A stretch of DNA of 64,000 nt from Lithospermum erythrorhizon (Eukaryota; Streptophyta; Magnoliopsida; Boraginales; Boraginaceae): positions 62,001 to 126,000 of the forward strand of contig JADFUC010000320.1 of the NCBI GenBank assembly GCA_019722365.1, in the 5' to 3' direction. The position numbers were made by a program, and so were the translations under genes. The notes beneath the pieces were generated by a model that had not been told where the DNA came from, searched no databases, and was given only the letters and a program-made list of their open reading frames with translations. This document shows positions 35,886 through 48,200 of this stretch, in pieces (position 1 is the first letter of the stretch; each line of letters starts with the position of its first letter).

Positions 35886-36790
35886 TGTAAGGACCCGCCT
35901 CTAGGTCGGCCGTCTGTGTTAATCGCCTCGAATCTCGACACTGAGTCACCACGACGGACGACTCAATCTACAACCCATCCTCAACATAACCTTACAAACA
36001 ATATACAACTGATGTTATAAATTTTTAAGAAAAGAATCCATCGTGGTATTTCTTAATCACACACTTACAACAACATACAACAAACATCATGTATAAAATA
36101 TCTACAACAATCAGTCTGAAATCCCAAAATACAATAATACAAACAACCGAATACAATCCAAAAACAACGAGATCACAAGGGTAGGATCTATCGCCACCCG
36201 CCGTCATTAATGAGGCCTCCTAAGGCACGATCACTCGAACAAGCTCGAAAAACGCCATAAAGACCACCCGCCCACTGCACAATGAAATGCCGCCCATAAA
36301 GTAAATAGGCGTAAGTCATGGGTTGCTGAACATGTATCTCAAGAGCGAAATTAACTCATCACTCCCACGTGTACTGCACTACAAAATCATGAATTTATAA
36401 AATATGTGTAGGGACGTAGGATACAAGTCACTATTCAAGCTGCACAAAAGAAAGTATATCATTATGAGTTCAAGTATCATGCTTACATCACAAGGTTATA
36501 TCAATACCGCCACTACTAAGGTCATTACTTCATAGGCCTAATCTAAGTAACTAACACGCACATTCTAATAAAAGACAAATCAACGACGTAGAAACCCTCA
36601 GACTAACCAGACCATCCAACTTTCAACTTTACCAAAGAACGCCGGGTACTACCTCAAATTAATAAATTAAATGAACTCCAATCAACTCCAACGCAAATCC
36701 GATTCCTAAACTAATGCTATATATAATCAACCTCAACTCAAGTAGTGGGAAACTTATGCTCGCCGACATAAGCTAAACAATACACTCAGA
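35886..36790 (-). repeat. Element E 5' LTR, truncated
   Basis: It starts TGTAAGGACCCGCCTC and is collinear with the 3' LTR through CACGATCACTCGAAC (36226-36240) and TATGCTCGCCGACATAAGCTA. It ends at about 36790, just before the tandem repeat block. About 1.6 kb of LTR is missing; what follows is unrelated. Confidence 0.75.
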
Positions 36791-37805
36791 ATCTAGCATG
36801 ATTATATTTATGAGTGGCCGAAGTAGCGTAGAGTTGCTTTTTTGTGATCATCATGAATAATATATGTGTAATGTAAGCTGTTCTTATACCTAATATTCTT
36901 ACATTAATCACATTTCACAATGGGGTTTAGCTTTTATAAGGATCGGGTGATAGATCGTGATCTTGTATGTTATATGCTTCACTAATCCTAAGGATCATTT
37001 TCAATATTATATAGGACATACTCTCCACTTGAGCTTAATTTTTGAGGGAAACATTATGCCACAATAACGTCATGTTATTTTTGCCGAGAAAAGGATTATG
37101 CCACACAAATACTATCATGCATTTCGAGTCGGAAATTTTACGGGTCTTTATTATCGTATCGTGACATGTTAAAAAGAATGTCACACGTGCCGTGACATTC
37201 CGGCAAGTGATTGTTTATAATTATGTCACAAATGCTCCTTCTAGTAGAGCGATTATGCCCCTAAAAACAAAGAGATCGCCATGAATCGGGAGAATAAATT
37301 GAAAAATCAAGTATAAAAAATGCATGAGATATGATAAAAGCTTTAAAAATATAAAGCTTCAAGGAAATGGATAGAAAATGGAGTCGCATTTGTTAAAAGA
37401 TAAATCGCTCAAACAGATATAGAGAAATATTTAAAGAAAGAAAAGTTTTTGCATTTTAAGTATTTCTTAAACCTTAGCTTATTAATCCGAATACATACAG
37501 ATATGCTCGTATGCTCTCATATGTGATATTATCATATTTTATTTTGAGCTTATTGAGTATTTCGAGTTCCATTCTCTCAACTTGCATGCGCTATATTGTT
37601 TATGCTTAAATGCCTTGTTTGAGAGTATGTCATATTTTTGAGGCTTCATAATTGTCTTATTTGTCCAATTCAGGGGTACTTTATGCCTAACATATGATCA
37701 TTATGCTTATATTCATAAGTGTTTCTCGTGCCTAAAGCATCTATACACAGAAAATTCCGCGCCTAAGACTCCATATGTGAGGGAAGTCATGCCTTAGGAC
37801 TCCAT
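36791..37805. other. Unassigned AT-rich sequence
   Basis: It lies between the truncated LTR of element E and the second copy of the dispersed repeat. No recognisable protein, terminus or RNA gene. By position it might be the interior of the Copia element whose gag is at 19.8-20.6 kb, but no peptide supports that. Confidence 0.4.
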
Positions 37806-39145
37806 TTTTACACCTATTTAACCTCATTCAATCTCATTCATTCCCAAGCCCTTACACAATATTTTTACATCAATTTTAAAATAATAAAATTCTCATAGAT
37901 TATGCTTCAATTAAATTATTAAAAAGAGTTTTAGTTGGGTTTGATTCATAATTTTCAAAGAGATTAAAGGCTAAATAAGGAGCACACAAAGTGTTTGATA
38001 AATTGTTCAAGAGGGAAATTCATCATCTTCAAGATACTAAACATTCATATTCAGAGGAGATTCAAACAAGCTTCAATATCACATCTACTCAACAAGGAGG
38101 TCATACAAGCTTCAATTTATTATGTACTCATTAAGGAGTTGTAAGTTGCGCTAAAACATTTATAATCGTAATTTTGTAGTTCATTGGTGAGCATTTAGAT
38201 TGGAGAAAATAACAATCTCTATTTTATGTTAGATATCTCATTAAGTTAGGATTTGATCTTTCATACTAGAGGCCGGAGTGGTCTCGAGGTGTCGAGGCTT
38301 ATTCAAGCCAGAATCGGGAGATTACAAAGAGCGCTGAGGCTGCTCAAGAAATAGGACAATGGAGTGCTTCGGGAGGTAAATGAGCCGCATCACCGACTTG
38401 ATTGGGTTAAAATCTAGGACATTCCTCGGGGTTCTAGCGGCCTCAAGCAGCTAAAACTTCAGGCCAGGCCGTGTTCCTAAATCTAGGAGCTTAGGGAGTT
38501 GAAACCTGCCATTGTGAGGCACTCTTGTTCCTTGTGTGATACAAGGGATTGCAATGCTGGTTTGTGACTTCACCAACTTTTGAAGAATTACCGTCTAATG
38601 GATTTGTAGAGAAAGTTCAAGGTAAGAAGACTCTCAGGGTCGACGCAGATTAGCGAACCTCATAAAAATACCGTGTCGAGTTTGCATCTTGTTTTCCTAG
38701 TCTTTACTTTATCGTTCATATTACTTATACGCTAGAATTGCTAGGAATCTATTATATGCTTGATTGTGAGATTAATTGTCTATGATTGAATACTTAATAA
38801 TAAAGAAAAGACTAGCTAAGGTTCATATCTTGATATTTGATTTAATTCATTATTCTAAGTTGTTTATCTTCCATATCATCGAATCACGCATATTTGATCG
38901 ACATACAATTTATAATTGTGGTTCATATATCAAATCAAACATTTGTTTAAAGAGAGTGTTAATATTACTTTAGCCTATTCAGCATTTGTTTTCCAAATTG
39001 CTAAAATAGTATTTTCGATAAAATTTGTATTAACTTTCTTAAAAGTCAAAAAACGGTAAATAGCCTCTTAAACCTTATTCAAGCCACCTCCCTCCTCTAA
39101 GATTTTCATATAGACTAACACATATGATATTTTAGAGTATTCAAC
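37806..39145 (+). repeat. Dispersed direct repeat, copy 2
   Basis: The second copy of 18376-19745 in the same orientation, with many small indels. Both copies end with ACCTTATTCA, a C-rich tract, CTAAG and a TATAGxCTAA-type stretch, after which the sequences diverge. Together they bracket Gypsy element E. Confidence 0.55.
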
Positions 39146-40117
39146 AAGTTATTTAGAGGTAAGACAAATAATAAGATAATAAACAAATAAGCAAAATCAT
39201 AAAATAACATAATAATCATAACTTTAATTTCATTCAAACAAGAAACACAAACAATAACTTCAATGTTGTCATGCAAATTAACTTATTACAACTTATTGAA
39301 ATAAGAAAATGATTGTCCTAAACTTATTGACTACTAATTTTTAAGAAAATTTTAACTTTTTCTCAATCATAACAATTTATCCTCGACGTATGTTTTCAAG
39401 AGTATCTTTCAATATAATCCATTGTTCCCTATAAACTTTACTTTCTGAAAAGATGCAACAAGTTGCAAAATGCAAACTATGGCTAAGGGAAATTGAACAC
39501 ATGTCATCCAAGATTTGATGACATTCTTCCATGGTTGGCCTTTCAGGTTCAACAAGTTTATTGAAGTTATTCAAAATCTATTAACTGATTATCAAGTTCA
39601 TCTTGTTGCTTCTTGTAGCTAAAACTATTTGATTGTTGTGTCTTTAAATATTTAGCATTGATTGATAATTCATCTTGATGTGTAGATGATTTTACACACT
39701 GCTTTCATGTATAAGATACCCCTCAGCATATATGGACCCAAGCATATTTTTTCGACACTCCAATTCCATCGAAAGTGATTTCTTCTCTTTATGATATTGT
39801 AAAGTGATTTCTTCTCCTCATGTTATTGTAAGGGATCCTATGAAATTTGTTAACCTGAGTTCATGAAAATCAATGTACTTCTATATATTCACGTAGGTGA
39901 AATTTTATACTAGGATTCAAAATGGGTGATATGCCCGAATTCACCCCGAGCCCTAAATAAACATACCATTAAGTGTCCATCATTATATACTATTGATATA
40001 TAAATAATTGAAAGTTTCAAAACTAGCATAGGTTGATGAAATGAAAAATGTAATATTTATAGTTTTCCTTATTTTTAACGACTTAATTTCTAAATTATTT
40101 GTTTGTCAAAATAATTA
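39146..40117. other. Unassigned, with a short Myb/SANT-like fragment
   Basis: Apart from the fragment at 39377-39574 and a small direct duplication (39775-39835, AAGTGATTTCTTCTC twice), nothing was recognised. Confidence 0.4.
39377..39574 (-). pseudogene. Possible Myb/SANT-like protein C-terminal fragment
   Basis: A 65-residue frame with RPTMEECHQILDDM near the start, an aromatic middle, and EQWIILKD toward the end. The spacing TxxECxxxLDxM, then F...F, then a hydrophobic-LKD segment recalls the C-terminal region of plant Myb/SANT-like (L10-interacting) proteins that accompany PIF/Harbinger transposons. No Myb domain or transposase is next to it. The resemblance is from memory of the pattern, so it may be chance. 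Confidence 0.3.
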
Positions 40118-40377
40118 CTCCCTCCATCCCAAAAAGATTGTTCAATTTCATTATTCTGGATAAAATTTTATAAACGTTATTGTTAGTGCTTGTGCTTGAG
40201 ATAATAAATAATAAGAGCGTGGCTGAGTTAAAATTCAGATTAGTTTCGATATATATTTTTGAAATATCAGCGTTTTATAAATTTCAACTGCGTGTATAAT
40301 TAGAATATTTCTTTTTTAAGTAGTGTGTTGGAGGCAGTAAAAATCGAAAATGGAGCAATCTTTGGGGATGGAGGTAG
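40118..40377. mobile_element. Stowaway-type MITE
   Basis: 260 bp. The left end CTCCCTCCATCCCAAAAAGA matches the complement of the right end (CTACCTCCATCCCCAAAGAT). TA duplications at 40116-40117 and 40378-40379. The 77-residue frame at 40284 crosses its end and is spurious. Confidence 0.85.
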
Positions 40378-40399
40378 TATATCATTAATTCTATATATA

Positions 40400-40730
40400 A
40401 CATTGTTTCTTCACTTTTAGCCAATATTAATAAGGACGATTTATTTAGAACATCAATTACGTTTGGAAAATAATCCACTCCGATCATCCCTCTCAAGATC
40501 ATACTATTTTGAATCAATATTGTTCAAAAATTATCCAAATTACTACTTTCATCACTATTTCCATTAGTTGAACAGTTTTCATCCTTTTTCATCAAATAAA
40601 TGATATTTTTGTTTGCTCACACCAAATCATTGTTCATCTTCTTTGTCAACCTTAACAAACTCCTTAACGTAACCAAGAGTCGGTCAAAGGTAGAATAGAG
40701 TAAATTTACCCTTTCCGTTGTCTTTCAGAA
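40400..40730 (+). repeat. Dispersed repeat of unknown class, copy 1
   Basis: This resembles the reverse complement of about 62180-62490. Shared in order: TATTAATAA, AACATCA, CATACTATTTTGA, TTAGTTGAACA with TTTCATC, ATCAAATA, and AACAAACTCC. No inverted termini or duplication could be fixed; it may be a degraded non-autonomous DNA transposon. Confidence 0.45.
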
Positions 40731-40856
40731 ATCAATTCTCATACAGATTTACTATTATAGCATTGTTTGTATGTTCAGGGTCGGCCCAACAATATGGGAA
40801 CCCAGTGCAACTGCATAGGGGACAGAGGGGCCTCCAAATTTTAAAATTAATTAGTA
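40731..40856. other. Unassigned, possible transposon end
   Basis: It contains CAGGGTCGGCCCAA and a GGGGACAGAGGGGCCTCC stretch, a style found at ends of some plant DNA transposons. It is cut at 40857 by the next MITE; no partner end was found. Confidence 0.25.
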
Positions 40857-41106
40857 CTCCCTCCATCTTATAAAAATTATTTATTTTTTACTTTTTGTTA
40901 TACATCTTGTACTTTGATCGTAGATATTTTTATTTGAATTTTATTATACTTGATGAAAACTATATCAATGAAAAATACATCTGAAACTCTTTAAATTAAT
41001 ATATTTTTTATAAATTATTATCTGGCCATGAAATAAATATATTTAGGTCGATTTGAAAGTTATAATTATAAAAAAAGTATCACAATCTTTTTATGAAATG
41101 GATGGG
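40857..41106. mobile_element. Stowaway-type MITE
   Basis: 250 bp. The left end CTCCCTCCATCTTATAAAAA pairs with the right end, whose complement begins CCCATCCATTTCATAAAAAG. TA at 40855-40856 and 41107-41108. It lies 12 bases from the target duplication of Gypsy element F. Confidence 0.75.
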
Positions 41107-41123
41107 TATGTTATGAATATTTA

Positions 41124-43456
41124 TGAAATAGCAAGATTCTGTACTGCTTGATTAAATTGTATTGCGTATATCGGTTGGTAGGTAGGACAGGAATAGTATA
41201 AATAAATTCGGAATAAAATCGATGTCATAGAGACTAGTATTATATGAGTAGTAGGTTATGTCGAGAGAGAAATTTTACACGTTTGGAATCGGTTTTCGTT
41301 GAGATTTAGAAATGCGAAAAGTGGAAAAAATAAAGCTATGGCCGAGCGAGAACTTTATCTGTCTAAATATCTTGTGACATTTATCTGCCATCTGTCACTT
41401 GAACTCATCCTAGATTCCTTTCCCTACTTGTGAGAGATTTCAATCTACCCCCACTTGAAAATTTTCTTGATTTCTTACGATTAACATGGCTCGAGGCGTT
41501 TAAAAGTTGATATTAAATGCTTCATAAGTAAATGCTTACTACTTAGCGTTAAGGTAAGAAAGTTGAAGCTTTGGTGATATTTTATAAGATTTTGTAAGTT
41601 TGACTTTTGTTGAGTCTTGTTGAGCTTTTTGAGAATTGAGTTTTTAAGTTTGAAATGTTATAAAAGTATCACTTGTAAGAACTTTGAAATATGTGATTGG
41701 TAGTGATTATAATTGATTTTAGGAATTGGGAAATGTATTGATTGGGTTAGTTGAGCTTTTAGGTTTCCTTTTTAAAGTTCTTTAAATTGTATTATGATGT
41801 TATGGAGCACTGTATAGTTGTTTAGGAAAGTAAGTTGGATGTTTTTGATGTTGATTGGTAGAGGATATTGTTGGAGTTAGGTTATTCCCGAGTTAGGTAG
41901 TAATTGGGTTTTTTGAATTAAAGATTGATTATAATGGTTAGGTAGTTGGGGAATTGATTGTTGGGCTAATTAGAGATGTTGATAAAAGTTGGAATTTTTA
42001 GAGTTTTTACTAGTTTGGTGTTTAATGATTTATAATGGTATTCGTTCTCGATTATGAGATGTTGTGTAATGTCGCGGGATTTAAGTGGAGAAATTATATT
42101 CTTATGATATAACGTGTCGGATAGTTGTGTTGGAGTAAAAACAGTTACGGGATTGTCGGTTTGCGTTTAATTTTAATTGGAATTTAATAAGTGTAAGAGG
42201 ATGTTATTAATCGGGGAAGTAAATAATGTATATAATTTCTTTGGATAGGAATTGTCAGGACTGGCGTGCGCTACAGAGATATTCTAGTTTGCTCACGACT
42301 CGAGGTGAGTACAAATCTCCACGATAAGAACCTTTCATATATCTTATGATTATATACAATTATGAGTTTGTTATGTGGTATATTGGTAGCATAGCATATT
42401 GATGTTATGAGATTGTTGTTATTGAAGTTGATGTTATGAATTATGAGGCGATGTTACATGAGATTGTGGTAGTTGTTGTGATTATACGTGTTGTATGTGA
42501 TTGTGTTGCGTGTGGTTGTGTATTGTTATATATGGTTTGGTGTGTGTATCTTTGCGAGGTTGATTTTGGGTGGAATGATATGTGTATATATACATTGTGT
42601 GAGTAGCTTTCGGCCAGGAGGTTTAGGCGTGATATGTATATCGTGTGGAAGTAGCCCGGTGATTCGGGGAGGTTTGGTGTGAATATCGTATTAGTGAGTA
42701 AGCTTTTCGATCGGGAGGATTGCTTGATGTATATATATATGTGGGGGGGGGATGATGTGTGTGTATATTGGTGGAGGTGTGATTGGGGAGTGGATGTGTA
42801 TGGATGGAGGTTTGATATTGTACATTTTCTTTGACTAACACTTTGTGTTTGTGTTCTAGCTCATTTGAATGAATATTTGATGGGTGTGATGTTGTTGGCT
42901 ATGGTAGTGCGTTTTAATGTTATCATCTTTTTGTATATAATTATGATTATATATGGTTGGATACTATACGTATTTGTATTATTTAAAACAGCGACACACT
43001 CACTATTCTCTCTTTTTGGCCGGGCGTTTATGCCCGAGTTTCTAGGAGTTAATTGTCGAGGTTCTTTGAGGCTACGTTGACAAAACTGAATTTAGAATTA
43101 GAGTAGTGGTAGTGGCATATGAAGCCTCGGCGGATCTTTCTATCTTTCCTTATGTTATGTTGTTAGAACTCCACATGTGTATATATTATGGGAGTCGTGT
43201 GTGACCATCCTCGTATTATGATGTAAATTGTGGAAGCCGTTAGATGCCCATTGGTTATATATATTTACGGGTGATCATGTACGTATTGTTGATATGTTAT
43301 TTTGGGTTGTGTGTTAGTTAATGCGATGGACCAAAGAGTATTTTATTATTAATATCAAATGAAGTCTTTTTATGTTGTATCCATCGACTAGTGACTACGG
43401 GTAATACTGAGGTTGTTGATGATCTTAGCGCCAGTGCGCAGGGTGAATGGGTCTGA
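41124..43456 (+). repeat. Element F 5' LTR
   Basis: It starts TGAAATA; the next 20 bases are degraded. From ATTGCGTATATCGGTTGGT (41161) onward it follows the 3' LTR. It contains CTCGAGGTGAGTACAAATCT (42300-42319) and a repeat block (42590-42740). The terminal CGTTACA is decayed to CTGA. Confidence 0.8.
42590..42740. repeat. Tandem repeat block inside element F 5' LTR
   Basis: About three units of roughly 50 bp: GTGAGTAGC, then a CGG-rich stretch, GGAGGTTTGG, and TGTGATATGCATATT-like tails. The same unit type is in the 3' LTR at 59285-59420 and resembles the first part of the block in LTR B. Confidence 0.65.
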
Positions 43457-43459
43457 TTT

Positions 43460-43471
43460 TGGTATCGAGGC
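43460..43471 (+). other. Element F primer-binding site
   Basis: TGGTATCGAGGC directly downstream of the 5' LTR, close to the tRNA-Met-complementary TGGTATCAGAGC. Confidence 0.7.
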
Positions 43472-43608
43472 TGGAAGTTGGTCTTTTATGGTGTCTTGTA
43501 ATGATTTATGTGCCTAGGTTTATAGTTGTTTGGAAGTTGGCTATATTTGGAGTCTTAGTGGACTCTAATCACTTTGCCTACTAGCATTTAGATTGTAGAC
43601 TATTGAGG

Positions 43609-44115
43609 ATGCCGCCCACGGAGGTATTGGGTTGAAGGCATTGCGAGAGGTCAAATGAGAGGTGCGACGAGAGGCTGCGAGAGGAGGTGCAGGGAGGTAG
43701 AGGTGCCAGAGATGTAGAAAATATGGATAGTATTATAAGCGTGATGAGCTTTGGTGTGGGACAGCGGGATTTTGGGAGTAAATGTTGGTGGAGATCGAGG
43801 CGTTTGTCTGGGTGGTCCGGGCAGGAAGTGGAGTTCTTGAGGGAGTAAGTTATTTGACCATTTCTGACGGGACCCTTGGTCGGACTGATTCTCTATTCGG
43901 GCGTTAGAGTTCATTCGAGGAGACTTGGAGAGCATATTGAACTTTATCGAGGAGTTAATGGGTTGAGGAGCAGCGTTCGCGACTTATAGATTACGTGGTG
44001 GAGCTCGAGATTGGTGGAAAAACATACGCGGAATCTTTTGGTGGTAATTTGGAGACGGACACGGTGGTATAAGGATAGGTTGTGACACTTTTCGAGAACT
44101 GTCTTAGAGTGCACA
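43609..44115 (+). pseudogene. Element F gag, N-terminal part
   Basis: The ATG lies in GAGGATGCCGCCCACGG, the same context as the gag starts of E and D. An Arg/Gly-rich basic stretch follows (CGAGAGG repeats at 43640-43700). Toward the end, GCTCGAGATTGGTGGAAAA encodes ARDWWK, typical of the gag core. Element D enters at 44116. The frame shifts several times before that. Confidence 0.65.
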
Positions 44116-46558
44116 TGTAACGACCCGCTGAGTGGGCAGCGCTTGTGGTTAAGATCGTTAACTTGGCGCGTATGCCCGAGTCGCTGAGCGATGGATCTGA
44201 TAACAAAATACTTCTTGGCGTTATCAAAATAAAACTCCTATTCCATCGTGGTGTTCCAGCCAATACACATCCAACAAAATAACGAGACAACGGATTACAA
44301 ATCAAGATCTGGCTGTAAGAAGGTATTACGGACCGCCGTCTGATCTGACGCACAGTCCTAACAGTATACAAAATGAAAACGAAATGGCGGTAGGGACTTC
44401 ACATGCCACCGCGCTACTTTATGATACCAGCGCGGCTCGTGAAACCAGCTCTCGGCCACCAGCGATCGCTCCACAGAAACTGGGCATGAAAGCCTTCAGC
44501 CAGCCAGAGAATAGGGTGTCGGTATTAAGGCGAGTGAATCTGGAAATACCACAGTGATTCCGTCGTATATATTAAATTGCTTATATATATATAAATATAT
44601 CGTATGCATGTACATTAATCGAGAGTGCTTAATAAATAATCACGTATCACATAGATTTCTCTTATCTGATATTTACACGGCTTATTTATCTGCGTGAGAT
44701 TATATTCGCTAACTAATGCATATTCGTTTTAAAGGGAAAGCAATCTCAGCCTTAAAGTCATCAGTAGAGAATCCGCTCACGGATAATAATGCACATATGA
44801 GGGAATCGCTCACGAATAGCCACGTATGAGGAGATAAAAGCAAAGGAATAATACTGCGTATAGAGATAAAAAGCAAGATAATACCGTATATGAGGGAATC
44901 CGCTCAAATAATCAGATGGGGCCTCCTTAGTCCTCCCGACCGAGGCTACGCCCTGATAATGCGTATCTTTGAACCTCCCGAATCCTACCCACCTGATATG
45001 CACACCCAGCATGAGCTCCGGTCGGGGAGTCGCGCTCATGGAAATAACACATAAAAAGCGGTAAGCGTCTGCTTGCGACCCACCTTGTAGCGGCCTTTAG
45101 CGACCCACCTTGACACACGATACACACCTGTTCATAACATATGAATTATATCCAAAATTATCTCGTAATTATGACTTCGTAATCTCAATTATGTCATAAA
45201 CATACACTTCATAATCATAGTTATCTCGTAATGTCAATCAAATCTCGGTTATTTCGTAATATGCATCATAAATCACACTTTTCACATAATATCAATCGTA
45301 AGCCTTGCAATCTAGCATGTCGAGAATAGTCTCGAAAGCGACACATAGAAAAAAAATATATATATTTGATATATATATATATATGAAAAGGTCCCGTCGT
45401 GAGATTGTACTACTTCGAGGCCCAAAGTAGTAATAGTAAACTACATCGATCCGCTTGTCTTCAGATCCGAGGCTCATTCCTATTTAAAAAAAAAAATTAT
45501 CGTTATAACGCGTGCGAGGAATAGCTTCAACATCATGCAATATAAACCTAGAATGCTATACCTCGTCTCGCGATTCAAATTTACAACTCTTGCTTGATCG
45601 TCCTATTCCCGAGGAATTGATGCCTGCTTAGCGATTCAAACGTAACTATATTCCAATCTGACCTCGAAAAATCTCAATATTAGTCATCGCTTATTAGCTG
45701 ACAATAACATCTTAGCGCGTTAATCGATCAAGTGTCCAGTGCTCATTAACTAACCCATTAAATACAACCTCAGATTCGAGCACTAATTACCATACGAACT
45801 TTTCGAGGCTTTACCGATGATCTCTGCCTATCCGTAGCAGACCAATAATTCTAGCACGATTCAACTATATTAAAGTCCTCTAGCCTTAAATTCTGAATTT
45901 AAAATTGATTTAAGAAAAATCGATAAAAGTCGGCAATGCAAAACTACAACTTTCTAATCGATAGCTACTGAAATCATACAATGCTTTACAGATCTTTGGT
46001 AACATTATATACCATAATAAAATCAAGATCACAAAGTCAACCACAAAGTCAAACTAAATAGAAAGTCAACTTTCGAGCTTTAAATGATGAGATTTGAAGA
46101 TTAAAACTGTACAACTTTGTTAACCTTAAGATAGAACAAGATTTTGAAGTTAGATTCCACAAGATTTGCGAAAATGAAAAAAAAATCAAGGGAGATCTTC
46201 AGAGAGGAGCTTAAATACATAACGAACAAGAAATAAAAATTTGTTTTGTGTTGTGATAAGGATGATCATAGGATTATATGTTAGTGGAGGTACCCAGGTG
46301 GGAAATTAAGGACCCTCGAATGGAGTTGGTGTGCCGTTTGGTTAAATGAAATTTAAACCTGCTGGGTTTACCCATTTTTTTTAATTCGAGCAACGAGTTA
46401 AATTAAATTTCTATTCTCAAAACATTATTCTTTGCCCGCCCCATATTATCATTATTCCATTAAAAATTTTAACGTTAACGACAAAACACTCGGCCAGGGC
46501 AACTAGAATCAAATTAAGAAAAAAAAAAAAAAAAACTTATACGGGCAGATTTATTTCG
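44116..46558 (-). repeat. Element D 3' LTR
   Basis: It starts TGTAACGACCCGCTGAGTGG and ends GATTTATTTCG, 2443 bp, collinear with 51207-53472. Both LTRs share a TA-repeat (45355-45383 and 52398-52421), an oligo-A tract near the end (about 46520-46535), and purine-rich GGAGATCTTCAGAGAG. Repeat block at 44760-44910. Confidence 0.82.
44755..44915. repeat. Tandem repeat block inside element D 3' LTR
   Basis: Four to five units of about 35-40 bp with GAGGGAATCCGCTCACG and AATAATGCACATATGAG. The 5' LTR has the same unit at 51845-51965. Confidence 0.7.
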
Positions 46559-46690
46559 GTCTCCCCTTTAATAAAAATTTAGGTCCTCGGGAATTTGAGT
46601 ATTATATGCGTACAATACACTTATTCAACCTCATAGTAATTCATATCATATACGTATTATGATACAAAGTTTAAGAACTAACCTTAGCCG
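46559..46690 (-). other. Element D polypurine-like tract and 3' untranslated stretch
   Basis: The minus strand has TTTTTATTAAAGGGGAGAC directly before the 3' LTR, at the position of the GGTGGGTAGA tract of E and F but with altered bases. The rest is non-coding. Confidence 0.5.
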
Positions 46691-48200
46691 AAGAGATGTG
46701 GATATCGACTTACGGCATTCTATCTCGGCTCCCGTATCGACTTCCTCGCTCGTTGATTTAAGCGACACGCTTCACTAAAGCCACAAGCTTTTTGTTCGCA
46801 ACAACTTTTTCCTTCTGATCAAAATTTTCACCGGTTCTTCCTCATCGTAAGGTCTCCCGACTCATTTGGTTGACTTAGATATGGGATTAAATGCAGGATA
46901 TATTTCTCAAGCATGGCCAGCGCTGAAAGGCATTACGAGATTACGTCGTCTTTGGAGGCGGCGCGAAGCGATAGGCCACGGACTACGCGCGTCTACGTAC
47001 GGACGATATATCGTGGACTCGACTTCCTATAACAGAGATCTCATGCTTTCGGGGGATATTCTCGAGAATGCTTTTATAGCGATTTCAAAGAAGGTTAAAT
47101 CCGCTTCGTGACGATGCGCATACATGTCTTTTGTCTATCTGCTTTGACTTTTACAGGGTATTCTTTGTATCAATTTTATTCTCGCAGGCACCATTGCTTC
47201 GGGGCAAGTACACTTTTCATCTCTTCGTTCGACAAGTCCGATATTTCTGCTTGATCTGATACCTCGAATGAATTTTAAATTCCCAGGTAATCTTGGCGTG
47301 GAAACTGTTATTATATGCAAACTCCATTTTAGGCAATTCATAAATCCCGATTCCCGAGAAAAAAATTCAACACGCGGGCCCATGACATGTCGCCGATGTT
47401 TGAATTGTTACCTCCCATTCTTACGTCATTGTAGAGATGAAATGATGTACTCAAATTGATACCTCGTCCCATTCGACTGTAATCCTTTCCAAAATAAAGG
47501 TGAATCTGGCGTCTCGATCGTCGATGAATCTTGGCGCTCATGTGTCCCACAGCCTTGATCTGGTCCAATACAACCGCCTTATTGCTTTCGGGACCGTGAG
47601 TCGATTTAATTGGTAAGAAAGTAGTGATTTTGACGATCATCAGCTATCGCCCAAATGCCGTCATTAACACTAGCGTCCTCGGAAGTCAAAACAAAAGTCC
47701 ATCGTAATATGCTCCCAGAGTCAACTGCGGAATAGAAGGGGTTCTGGAAATAGCACCCCTTTGGATGTCGGTGTTCTATTTTCGCTTTGTTGTAGTCAGA
47801 CATTTTGATACAAAATTCGGCAATTTCCTTGCCGTATTGGGCCGCTGATACTTGCTCTTAAGTCTCATACATGCTGTACCGCGGATGCATACTATATGGA
47901 GGCGTTATGGGCTCGTCAAAATCTCCTTTTTCGCTCCAGGAGAATAAAGGCACGAATAATCTACCTGCAAATTGTAAAGGAACAATCCTCTCTGCGCCCC
48001 ACAAAGTCCGATCACGCTTCCGACTTTTCACTTACTCGATTATTTTTTTGCAATTTCGTATTTTGTTGTTCCTCAGTATTCGTCAAAAGAACCGGTCGAG
48101 CTCTTATTTGTGCCAACGAACCGCCGTAAACTCCCGATCGAAATTAACACCGGGTTAACTTGCATTTCATTTAATGACTCTTAATCTTCCCTTCGATCAT
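46691..48200 (-). pseudogene. Element D integrase and chromodomain remnant
   Basis: 46700-47000 parallels the chromodomain-coding stretch of E (AAGCGACACGCTTCACTAAAGCCAC against the same segment at 27800-27830) but is not open. The frame 47338-47640 reads FLPIKSTHGPES, then LSTSFHLYNDVR, corresponding to the integrase core of E (FLPIKSTDGPE ... STSFHPQTD), with the Asp/Glu surroundings altered. 47606-47803 carries the preceding MDF-type region out of frame, and GFMNCLKWSLHI in 47135-47383 matches the ELPKMEFAYN part only as decayed sequence. No catalytic product is possible. Confidence 0.7.

Larger units (their letters stand above)
20652..36790 (-). mobile_element. Ty3/Gypsy chromovirus E, full-length but broken and nested
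   Basis: A minus-strand element with a 3' LTR (20652-27605, split by Copia-1), polypurine tract, chromodomain, integrase, RNase H, RT, protease, gag (split by Copia-2), primer-binding remnant and truncated 5' LTR (35886-36790). The domain order gag-PR-RT-RH-INT-chromodomain identifies a Ty3/Gypsy chromovirus. The long LTRs and chromodomain type suggest the Tekay/Del clade, which is inference. It entered sequence containing the Copia gag remnant, with ATTTA at 20647-20651. The right-hand duplication is lost because the 5' LTR is truncated. Many stops and frameshifts make it non-autonomous. Confidence 0.85.
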
